64,000 nucleotides of DNA from an uncultured Lachnospiraceae bacterium (GTDB lineage Bacteria > Bacillota > Clostridia > Lachnospirales > Lachnospiraceae), in the NCBI GenBank assembly GCA_947164605.1, contig CAMUXE010000002.1:107530-171529 (forward strand), written 5' to 3'. The notes beneath the pieces were generated by a model. The model did not search any database and was not told the DNA's origin. It was given only the letters and a program-made list of their open reading frames with translations. The position numbers were made by a program, and so were the translations under genes. Positions 26,263-34,017 of the stretch are shown piece after piece (position 1 is the stretch's first letter; every line of letters begins with the position of its first letter).

Positions 26263-27018
26263 ATGGGCTTTTTTAAGGATTTTAAGGAAGATCTGAACCT
26301 TAATTCAAAAGATGATGATGAAGACTATGATGTAATAGCCTATGGAGATGAGGCTTTTGGCCTGAATGAAAGTAATGGCGAAAAAGGACCTAGTTCTAAC
26401 TTAGATGAGGAGCCAATATCGAGTGAAGATTATGAGGCTGACAAGGCTTCTGATGCTTATGAAGCTGATGGGGACGATGAGAGCTCGATTGAAGATGAGC
26501 AGGACGATTACGACGATGAGGAAGAAGTTCTTGATGAGACAGCAGTTATCTCTGCTGGCATGAGAATTGATGGTGATGTCACTGCAAAAGGCTCAGTTGA
26601 AGTCTTTGGACAGGTTATGGGCAATGTTACCTGCAGGGGTAAGCTTACTGTAAGCGGTGAAATCTATGGCAAGCTTACAGCTGGTGAGCTTTTTGCTAAC
26701 AAGGCTCACATAGAGGGTGACTTGGATATAAGTGGAAGCATAAAAGTAGGTCAGGGCACAGTTATCATAGGAAACCTCAATTCAACTTCAGCAGTTGTAG
26801 CCGGCGCTATAAAGGGCAATATTGATGTCAAGGGACCGGTTATTATTGATTCGACTGCTGTTGTTGTCGGTGATATTTTCACCAAGATGGTTCAGGTTAA
26901 CAGTGGAGCGACAATTGATGGCAGATGCACTCAGTGCTACTCTGGTGTTGATACTAATTCGCTCTTTACAAAATATAGCGAAAGAGAAAAGGTGGAAGAA
27001 GACAATGGACAAGCTTAA
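26263..27018 (+). CDS. Bactofilin with acidic N-terminal extension
   Basis: 251 residues. The first 90 are strongly acidic (many Asp, Glu, Ser) and probably disordered. The rest is a bactofilin beta-helix built of short turns (RIDGDVTAKGSVEVFGQV, GKLTVSGEIYGKL). Bactofilins self-assemble without nucleotide into filaments that scaffold wall enzymes, polarity factors or appendages. Its stop overlaps pyrH by 14 bases. The GGAGG site is good. Role here is unknown; motility, division and wall building are options. Confidence 0.85.
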   Translation: MGFFKDFKEDLNLNSKDDDEDYDVIAYGDEAFGLNESNGEKGPSSNLDEEPISSEDYEADKASDAYEADGDDESSIEDEQDDYDDEEEVLDETAVISAGMRIDGDVTAKGSVEVFGQVMGNVTCRGKLTVSGEIYGKLTAGELFANKAHIEGDLDISGSIKVGQGTVIIGNLNSTSAVVAGAIKGNIDVKGPVIIDSTAVVVGDIFTKMVQVNSGATIDGRCTQCYSGVDTNSLFTKYSEREKVEEDNGQA

Positions 27019-27712
27019 TAGAATTATTCTTAAACTCAGCGGTGAGGCCTTAACAGGAGATGCCAAGTCAGGCTATGATGATGAATTAATCTCTAACATA
27101 GCAGGCCAGGTTAAGACTATTATTGACAATGGCACTGATGTAGGTATTGTTATAGGCGGTGGTAATTACTGGCGTGGACGTTCTAACGACAGCATTGACC
27201 GCACAAAGGCTGATCAGATTGGAATGCTTGCAACAGTCATGAACTGTATTTATGTATCAGAAGTATTTCGTTCATGTGGTCTTAAGACTGCTGTTCTCAC
27301 TCCATTTGAGTGTGGAAGCATGACAAAGCTTTTCTCTAAGGATAGAGCTAACAAGTACTTTGGAAAGGGTATGGTTGTATTCTTTGCTGGTGGTACAGGT
27401 CATCCATATTTCTCAACTGATACAGGTGTTGCACTTCGTGCTATAGAGATGGATGCAGATGCAATTCTTCTTGCAAAGGCTATTGATGGTGTCTATGATT
27501 CAGACCCTAAGGTAAATCCAGAGGCTAAGAAGTACGACAAGCTTTCTATTAGTGATGTAGTTGAGAAAAAGTTAGGTGTTATAGACCTTACAGCCTCAGT
27601 TATGTGCATGGAGAACAAGGTGCCACTTATGATATTTGGCCTCAACGAGGAGAATGGTATCAGCAACTGCTTTAACGGCAACTTTAAGGGAACTATCGTC
27701 ACAGCTGATTGA
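27005..27712 (+). CDS. pyrH: UMP kinase PyrH
   Basis: 235 residues. RIILKLSGEALTGDAKSGYD, GGGNYWRGRSN and YDSDPKVNPEAKKYDKL are signatures of the hexameric bacterial UMP kinase. ATG 27005 is set by the N-terminal family sequence MDKLNRIILKLSGEAL, inside the bactofilin end; an earlier in-frame start would add residues foreign to the family. frr follows after 146 bases with no terminator visible. Confidence 0.96.
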   Translation: MDKLNRIILKLSGEALTGDAKSGYDDELISNIAGQVKTIIDNGTDVGIVIGGGNYWRGRSNDSIDRTKADQIGMLATVMNCIYVSEVFRSCGLKTAVLTPFECGSMTKLFSKDRANKYFGKGMVVFFAGGTGHPYFSTDTGVALRAIEMDADAILLAKAIDGVYDSDPKVNPEAKKYDKLSISDVVEKKLGVIDLTASVMCMENKVPLMIFGLNEENGISNCFNGNFKGTIVTAD

Positions 27713-27858
27713 TCAGGCAGATGAAATTAGGCTTGGTTATTGAAAAGATATAAGGGAATATATGATTTATCATATACGAGGATTATATAAGAAATTCATA
27801 CAAGGAATTCAAATTAAGAATTAAGATTAGAAATCAAGATGATAAAGGAGTATTAATT

Positions 27859-28410
27859 ATGGCAATTAGTGCAGAATTCGAAGATAAGATGGGCAAGACA
27901 ATTGACGCTCTCAAAGAAGACTATTCTACAATCAGAGCTGGAAGAGCTAACCCACACATCTTAGATAAGATTAAGGTTGACTACTATGGAACACCAACAT
28001 CACTTCAGCAGGTGGCAAATGTATCTGTTCCAGAAGCTAGAATGATTCAGATTCAGCCTTGGGAAGTATCTTTGATCAAGGATATTGAGAAGGCAATTCT
28101 TATATCTGATCTTGGTATCACTCCAAACAACGATGGTAAGGTAATCAGACTTGTATTCCCTGAGCTTACAGAGGATAGAAGAAAAGAGCTTGCAAAGGAC
28201 GTTAAGAAAAAGGGCGACAATGCTAAGGTTGCTATCAGAAACGTAAGACGTGACGCCAACGACGAGTATAAGAAGCAGAACAAGAACGGCGATATCTCTG
28301 ATGATGAGCTCAAGAATGCGGAGGATGAGATTCAGAAGCTTACAGATAAGTATATAGATCTTATTGATAAGACAGTTGATGACAAGACAAAGGAGATCAT
28401 GACAGTCTAA
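27859..28410 (+). CDS. frr: Ribosome recycling factor
   Basis: 183 residues, almost entirely helical; TIRAGRANPHILDKIKVDYYG and VRNVRRDAND-type segments are diagnostic. With EF-G it splits post-termination ribosomes. AAAGGAG precedes the ATG. The stop shares one base with the uppS start (TAATG). Confidence 0.97.
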   Translation: MAISAEFEDKMGKTIDALKEDYSTIRAGRANPHILDKIKVDYYGTPTSLQQVANVSVPEARMIQIQPWEVSLIKDIEKAILISDLGITPNNDGKVIRLVFPELTEDRRKELAKDVKKKGDNAKVAIRNVRRDANDEYKKQNKNGDISDDELKNAEDEIQKLTDKYIDLIDKTVDDKTKEIMTV

Positions 28411-29138
28411 TGGATTATTTTAATGAAGAGCTGGGACTCAAGGTCCCTGCACATGTTGCAGTTATCCTTGACGGCAATGGTAGATGGGCTAAAAAACGTC
28501 TTATGCCTAGAACTTACGGACATAAAGTTGGAAGTCAGGTAGTTGAAGATATGCTTGATATCGTTGATAAAATGGGGGTAAAGTACTTCACTGTATATGC
28601 TTTCTCTACTGAAAACTGGAAGAGATCCCAGGATGAAGTTTCAACTCTTATGAATATCCTAAGAAAGTATCTTGTCGACTGTGTCAAAAAGTCGATGAAG
28701 AACAATGTCAGATGCCGTATTATAGGCAGAAAAGAGGAGCTAAGTCCTGATATTGTAGAAAGTATCCGCAATCTTGAGGAGACTACAAAGAATAATACAG
28801 GACTGAACTTCACTATAGCCATCAATTATGGTGGCAGAGATGAGATCACAAGGGCTGTAAAAAAGATTGCAAGCCAGGTCACAAGCGGTCAGCTTGAAGC
28901 TGATGCCATAGATGAGGCTTGTATTGGGGACAATCTTGATACCTTTGATTTACCAGATCCGGATCTCTTGATAAGGACAAGTGGAGAGCAGAGGCTCTCT
29001 AACTATCTTCTGTGGCAGCTTGCCTACACAGAATTCTACTTTACAGACTGCCTCTGGCCTGATTTTAACAGGGAAGAGCTTATAAAGGCGTTTGAAAAGT
29101 ACAATAAGACAGAAAGACGATATGGTGGGGCTAAGTAA
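28410..29138 (+). CDS. uppS: Undecaprenyl diphosphate synthase
   Basis: 242 residues. VAVILDGNGRWAKKR with the catalytic Asp, then YGHKVGS and FSTENWKRS, are family hallmarks; DLLIRTSGEQRLSNYLLWQ is the conserved C-terminal motif. It makes the C55 lipid carrier used for peptidoglycan and for surface polysaccharide such as the one made by the 18661-23292 module. It overlaps frr by one base. Confidence 0.97.
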   Translation: MDYFNEELGLKVPAHVAVILDGNGRWAKKRLMPRTYGHKVGSQVVEDMLDIVDKMGVKYFTVYAFSTENWKRSQDEVSTLMNILRKYLVDCVKKSMKNNVRCRIIGRKEELSPDIVESIRNLEETTKNNTGLNFTIAINYGGRDEITRAVKKIASQVTSGQLEADAIDEACIGDNLDTFDLPDPDLLIRTSGEQRLSNYLLWQLAYTEFYFTDCLWPDFNREELIKAFEKYNKTERRYGGAK

Positions 29139-29165
29139 TACCACCTATCGGGGGAGGCCTTTTTA

Positions 29166-29999
29166 GTGAAGACTAGAGTTATAAGTGGAGTGGTCCTTTT
29201 GGTAGTACTTGCCTTGATGCTGATTTTAGGCGGACCAGTTTTGTGGACTGGTTTGTTGATCGTGTCTTTAATTGGAACATTTGAACTTATGAGAATTATG
29301 AAAACTGAAAATAGGGCGATGGGTTATGCTGCCTATCTTGGCGTCATAATCTATTATCTGGCCATTTTAGTGAAAAAGCCTGAAGGGGTTGATGAGACTA
29401 AGTTTTTACTTTCAGCTCTGATAATAGATCTTCTGATTATCATGTGTGTTTTCGTATTCACTTATCCTAGATATAACGCTAATCAAGCTATGGCTGCCCT
29501 TTTTTCAATAATATATGTAGCAGTTATGCTATCTTATGTGTATAGAATCAGAGTGACTGCTGGTGGCATATATACAGTTTGGCTTGTCTTCGTTGCCTCA
29601 TGGGTTAATGATACATGTGCCTATTTTAGTGGTGTTACTTTGGGAAAGCACAAAATGACACCTAAGTTATCACCTAAAAAGTCCATAGAGGGTGCAATCG
29701 GTGGAGTTGTCGGTGCCACACTTGTTGGATTGCTATTTGGAGCCATTGTCAGCAAAAACCTGACGGATGGCATATCTAATCCACTCTTAGCTTTTGGCTC
29801 AGCCAGCTTCTTTGGCTCTTTCATTGCTATAGTTGGAGATTTAGCTGCATCAGCTATCAAGAGAAGCTTTAAGATCAAGGATTATGGTAAGTTGATTCCT
29901 GGTCACGGCGGAATACTTGATAGATTTGACAGTGTTATATTTACAGCACCAGTCATATATGCAGCCATTAACATTGTAAATTATATCTTTAGACATTAA
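29166..29999 (+). CDS. cdsA: Phosphatidate cytidylyltransferase CdsA
   Basis: 277 residues with about eight membrane segments. The family signature SAIKRSFKIKDYGKLIPGHG followed by GILDRFDS lies near the C-terminus. It makes CDP-diacylglycerol for phospholipids. The start is GTG after GGGGGAGG. A strong hairpin separates it from dxr. Confidence 0.95.
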   Translation: MKTRVISGVVLLVVLALMLILGGPVLWTGLLIVSLIGTFELMRIMKTENRAMGYAAYLGVIIYYLAILVKKPEGVDETKFLLSALIIDLLIIMCVFVFTYPRYNANQAMAALFSIIYVAVMLSYVYRIRVTAGGIYTVWLVFVASWVNDTCAYFSGVTLGKHKMTPKLSPKKSIEGAIGGVVGATLVGLLFGAIVSKNLTDGISNPLLAFGSASFFGSFIAIVGDLAASAIKRSFKIKDYGKLIPGHGGILDRFDSVIFTAPVIYAAINIVNYIFRH

Positions 30000-30002
30000 G
30001 GG

Positions 30003-30034
30003 CGAGTAGGAGGTTAATCCTCCTACTCGATTTT
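30003..30034 (+). terminator. Strong hairpin between cdsA and dxr
   Basis: Perfect 11-bp stem CGAGTAGGAGG / CCTCCTACTCG with a TTAAT loop, followed only by ATTTTG. It may be a partial terminator or a processing element. The same loop TTAAT and flanking GG/CC occur in the hairpin after tsf. Confidence 0.6.
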
Positions 30035-30060
30035 GAAAGATTAATATATAGGAGGAAATC

Positions 30061-31221
30061 ATGGCGATAAGAAAGATTTCTCTTCTGGGCTCTACAGGTT
30101 CAATAGGAACCCAGACACTAGATGTTGTCAGGAAAAATGCGGATTTTGAGCTTGTTGCACTTGCTTGTGGCAGACGAGTAGGTGAGCTTGCAAAGCAGAT
30201 TGAAGAATTCAAACCAAGAATAGTTTGCGTTGGAGATCAAGAGGGAGCCGCAGAGCTTGAAAGCCTTTTGGGCGATTATAAGCCTGAGATTTACTATGGA
30301 ATGGATGGTCTTATCAAGGTTGCCACTGTTGATGAGGCAGATATTGTGGTTACAGCTGTAGTTGGAATGATGGGTATCCTTCCAACTGTTGAAGCTATAA
30401 AGGCTGGCAAGGATATTGCCCTTGCAAACAAGGAAACTATGGTCACTGCAGGTCATATCATTACAAGGCTCGTCAAGGAATATGGAGTTCACATCTATCC
30501 TGTGGACAGTGAACATTCAGCTATATTTCAGTCTTTAAATGGAGAGCATGGCAGAGAGGTCAGAAAGATTCTTCTCACCGCATCAGGCGGTCCATTTAGA
30601 GGGATGAAAAGAGAGGATCTTGAGCGCGTAAGACTTGAGGATGCCCTAAAACACCCTAACTGGGCTATGGGAAAGAAAATTACCATAGATTCAGCCAGCA
30701 TGGTAAATAAGGGACTTGAAGTTATGGAGGCTCAGTGGCTTTTCGATGTGCCTGCAAGTCAGGTCCAGGTTATAGTTCAGCCTCAGTCAATAATTCACTC
30801 TATGGTCGAATTTGTAGACGGCGGAATTATGGCCCAGTTGGGCAGCCCAGATATGAGACTTCCAATTCAGTATGCTTTGACTTATCCTCACAGAAGAGTG
30901 CTTGACACCAAGCCTCTGGATTTTTATGAACTTGGCTCAATTAGCTTTGAGAAGCCTGATATGGAGACTTTTAAGGGTTTGAAATTCGCTTATCAGGCGG
31001 CGGAGAGGGGTGGAAATATTCCTACTGCCATGAATGCGGCCAATGAGAAGGCAGTAGCAGCTTTCCTGGCTTCTCGCATAAAGTTCTTAGAAATCTATGA
31101 CATCATAGAGTATGCCATGAATAATATTGATTATATCGATAATCCAAGCATTGAAGAGATTCTTGAGACAGAGAAGAAGGTCAATAGCATGGTAGAGAGT
31201 AGGTGGAATCTTGATTCTTAA
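30061..31221 (+). CDS. dxr: 1-deoxy-D-xylulose 5-phosphate reductoisomerase
   Basis: 386 residues. LLGSTGSIGTQTLDVVRK is the NADPH-binding motif; ANKETMVTAG, SEHSAIFQSLNGE and GGPFRGM are active-site regions. It is the second enzyme of the MEP isoprenoid route, which feeds UppS. ispG, a later step of the same route, lies two genes downstream. It overlaps rseP by eleven bases. Confidence 0.96.
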   Translation: MAIRKISLLGSTGSIGTQTLDVVRKNADFELVALACGRRVGELAKQIEEFKPRIVCVGDQEGAAELESLLGDYKPEIYYGMDGLIKVATVDEADIVVTAVVGMMGILPTVEAIKAGKDIALANKETMVTAGHIITRLVKEYGVHIYPVDSEHSAIFQSLNGEHGREVRKILLTASGGPFRGMKREDLERVRLEDALKHPNWAMGKKITIDSASMVNKGLEVMEAQWLFDVPASQVQVIVQPQSIIHSMVEFVDGGIMAQLGSPDMRLPIQYALTYPHRRVLDTKPLDFYELGSISFEKPDMETFKGLKFAYQAAERGGNIPTAMNAANEKAVAAFLASRIKFLEIYDIIEYAMNNIDYIDNPSIEEILETEKKVNSMVESRWNLDS

Positions 31222-32728
31222 TATAATACTTGCTGTCATAATTATTGGATTTGTAGTAGTTGCACATGAATTTGGCCACTTTATAGTTGCCAAGGCAAAT
31301 GGCATAGCAGTTATAGAGTTTTCGGTAGGATTTGGCCCTAATATAATCCATAAAAAAATAAATGGCACAGATTACTGCCTCAAGGCTATTCCTTTCGGCG
31401 GTGCTTGCGTAATGAAGGGGGATGATCTGACTGAATCCCTTGATGCCATAGGACATGAAAAAGACGACGAGGAAGATACGGCAGGGCTTAAGAACTCAGA
31501 TTCTGAGCCTGAGTATCGCAGTGAGGGATATGCCAAGCAGGCGCATGAGTCAGATTTGGCTGAGGTCCTCGATAAGGCTGAGGTCAAAAACAAGTCTGTC
31601 GAGGTCAATGCATTTGCCGCTAGCGATGATGAAAAGGAAGTTCAGGCCAAGGATATCGTTGCCAAGTCTGATGCACATGGTGTTGCCTTCTCTGAAAAGG
31701 GGATTTGGTCTAGGATTGCAGTAATCGCTGCTGGACCTATCTTTAACTTCATCTTGGCATACATTTTTGCTGTAATCATAATAGGAATCATAGGTATAGA
31801 TCCTTTGGTAGTAGATGTAGTCAATGAGGATTCGCCTGCCTACGTGGCCGGGCTTAGAGTTGGCGATAAGATTACAAGCATCAATGGCTCTAGCACTACA
31901 TTTACCGAGGACTTGTCTTATGCTCAGACATTCCACGATGGAGAGACCTGGAATTTGACTGTTTTAAGGGATGACCAAAAGCTTGCTATTTCAGTAACTC
32001 CTGAGAAGAGAGAGTACACCAAATACATGATCGGTATCAGTATCAAAGACCGCTCAGTAGTTACAATAAACAAGGATTCACCTGCCGCAAAGGCTGGACT
32101 TGAGGTTGGAGATCTTATTTTAAAGATAGACGGCAATGATGTAGAATCTGGAGTCCTTCTCACTGAGTACTTTAAAAATAAGGGCGCAGTTGAGACTGAT
32201 ATGGTTGTAAAAAGGGGAGATAAGGAAGTCAGCCTTAAGATAATTCCCGATAAAACTGATATCTCAGATTATTATTATGGTTTTGATAACTATGGATACA
32301 GGACCAAGGTTGGCCCATTTGAAACTTTCAAATATGGACTAAAGCAGGTTAATTACTGGATTAAGGCTGTTGTTAAATGTGTCGGCATGCTCTTCACAGG
32401 AAAGCTTTCCATCAACAATCTCTCTGGTCCAGTTGGAATCGTAGATTCGGTCAATACTGTGGTTCAGGAAAGTAAACCGGATGGAGCTTTCTATGTTATG
32501 CTCAACCTTTTTAATTTTATAATTATGTTGAGTGCCAACCTTGGAGTAATGAACCTGATTCCACTTCCAGCTTTGGATGGAGGAAGACTTCTCTTCCTTT
32601 TGATTGAGCTTGTCAGAGGAAAGCCTGTTAAGAAGGAACATGAGGGAATGGTTCACTTTGTTGGCATGATTCTTCTCATGTTGCTTATGGTTTATATCTT
32701 ATTTAAGGATATCTATAGCTTATTCTAA
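31211..32728 (+). CDS. rseP: Site-2 intramembrane metalloprotease RseP/RasP
   Basis: 505 residues, longer than the roughly 345-430 usual in Firmicutes. HExxH is at residues 19-23 (AHEFGHF), the second metal motif region is NLIPLPALDGGRL near residue 450. Two PDZ domains are recognisable (about 200-275 and 280-350). Between the first helix and the GIWSRIAVIAAGPIFNF segment an acidic, low-complexity insert of about 90 residues (about 75-160) replaces a short linker. It cleaves anti-sigma factors or remnants of signal peptides. The start is TTG with AGGTGG upstream. Confidence 0.93.
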   Translation: MILNIILAVIIIGFVVVAHEFGHFIVAKANGIAVIEFSVGFGPNIIHKKINGTDYCLKAIPFGGACVMKGDDLTESLDAIGHEKDDEEDTAGLKNSDSEPEYRSEGYAKQAHESDLAEVLDKAEVKNKSVEVNAFAASDDEKEVQAKDIVAKSDAHGVAFSEKGIWSRIAVIAAGPIFNFILAYIFAVIIIGIIGIDPLVVDVVNEDSPAYVAGLRVGDKITSINGSSTTFTEDLSYAQTFHDGETWNLTVLRDDQKLAISVTPEKREYTKYMIGISIKDRSVVTINKDSPAAKAGLEVGDLILKIDGNDVESGVLLTEYFKNKGAVETDMVVKRGDKEVSLKIIPDKTDISDYYYGFDNYGYRTKVGPFETFKYGLKQVNYWIKAVVKCVGMLFTGKLSINNLSGPVGIVDSVNTVVQESKPDGAFYVMLNLFNFIIMLSANLGVMNLIPLPALDGGRLLFLLIELVRGKPVKKEHEGMVHFVGMILLMLLMVYILFKDIYSLF

Positions 32729-32816
32729 GTGGGCTTAATGCCTGGGGTTGAGGCTTCATAAAATATGTGAAGTCATTATTGAAAATTAAATAAATCTATT
32801 TTCAAGTCTAATTAAG

Positions 32817-32840
32817 AGCAGGTTGCATAAGCGACCTGCT
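32817..32840 (+). other. Hairpin upstream of ispG
   Basis: Ten-bp stem AGCAGGTTGC / GCGACCTGCT (one G-T pair) with an ATAA loop. No T run follows. Another inverted repeat, TTGAAAAT / ATTTTCAA, lies at 32779-32805. Confidence 0.55.
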
Positions 32841-32867
32841 AAATTAGGCTTATACGAGGAGGTTTTT

Positions 32868-33923
32868 ATGTACAGAGATAATACATATCAGGTAAAGATT
32901 GGCAATGTGACAATAGGTGGGGGAAATCCTGTTGCGATTCAGTCTATGACTAACACACCAACTGAGGATGTTGAGGCAACTGTGGCTCAGATTCTTGAAC
33001 TCGAGGAGGCAGGTTGTCAGATAATTAGATCGACTGTGCCAAATATTGAAGCTGCAAAGGCAATTGCCCAGATCAAGAAAAGAATTCATATTCCACTGGT
33101 TGCTGATATTCACTTTGATTACAGAATGGCTATAGCTGCGATTGAGAATGGAGCAGATAAGATTAGAATCAATCCAGGTAATATTGGCAGTATAGATAAG
33201 ATTAAGGCTGTGGTTGACACAGCAAAGGATAGAAATATTCCAATCCGAGTTGGAGTCAATTCAGGCTCTCTTGAGAAGGAACTTGTTGACAAGTACAAGG
33301 GAGTTACAGCTCAGGGTCTTGTTGAGAGTGCTCTAGATAAGGTGAAAATTATTGAGGATTTAGGTTATGACAATCTTGTCATAAGCATCAAGTCTTCTGA
33401 TGTTATGATGTGTGTCAAGGCACATGAGCTTATAGCAAAGGAGACAAGACATCCTCTTCATGTGGGCATAACTGAGGCAGGCACTATTTTTTCTGGCTCT
33501 ATAAAGTCGGCTATGGGACTGGGAATTATCTTAAATCAGGGTATTGGCGACACTATAAGGGTATCACTTACAGACAACCCTGTTCGAGAAGTTGAGGCAG
33601 CCAAGATGATTTTGAAGAACTTGGGTCTCAAATCAGGCGGAATTGACATAGTTTCATGCCCTACATGCGGCAGAACTAAAATTGATCTTATAGGTCTGGC
33701 TCAGCAGGTGGAGAGACTCACTGCCAAGTATTCTGATCTAAATCTTAAAATTGCTGTTATGGGCTGTGTTGTCAATGGCCCTGGTGAAGCTAAAGAGGCA
33801 GACCTTGGAATAGCAGGTGGTGACGGCTGTGGAGTTTTGATCAAGGGCGGAGAGATTGTAAAAAAGGTCGAGGAAGATCAGTTGCTTACTGCTCTTGAGG
33901 ATGAATTAAAAAATTGGAAATAG
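32868..33923 (+). CDS. ispG: 4-hydroxy-3-methylbut-2-en-1-yl diphosphate synthase IspG
   Basis: 351 residues. VAIQSMTNTPTEDV near the start, then VADIHFDYRMA. The C-terminal Fe-S domain has CPTCGRTKIDL and GCVVNGPGEA. It is the flavodoxin or ferredoxin-dependent penultimate step of the MEP pathway. ATG 32868 has AGGAGG seven bases upstream; the frame remains open upstream to 32823, inside the hairpin region, which is not used. Confidence 0.96.
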   Translation: MYRDNTYQVKIGNVTIGGGNPVAIQSMTNTPTEDVEATVAQILELEEAGCQIIRSTVPNIEAAKAIAQIKKRIHIPLVADIHFDYRMAIAAIENGADKIRINPGNIGSIDKIKAVVDTAKDRNIPIRVGVNSGSLEKELVDKYKGVTAQGLVESALDKVKIIEDLGYDNLVISIKSSDVMMCVKAHELIAKETRHPLHVGITEAGTIFSGSIKSAMGLGIILNQGIGDTIRVSLTDNPVREVEAAKMILKNLGLKSGGIDIVSCPTCGRTKIDLIGLAQQVERLTAKYSDLNLKIAVMGCVVNGPGEAKEADLGIAGGDGCGVLIKGGEIVKKVEEDQLLTALEDELKNWK

Positions 33924-33933
33924 GATTGTTAAG

Positions 33934-33967
33934 TAGATTTAAATATTATTCAATAGCTTTAAATCTA
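33934..33967. other. AT-rich inverted repeat between ispG and polC
   Basis: Ten-bp arms TAGATTTAAA and TTTAAATCTA, 14 bases apart. A third related copy, AGATTTAAATAGG, lies at 33979-33991. Too AT-rich for a strong terminator; an operator is possible. Confidence 0.45.
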
Positions 33968-34017
33968 TCTGACTTTAAAAGATTTAAATAGGTTTTATAT
34001 AGAGTTACGGAGGAAAG

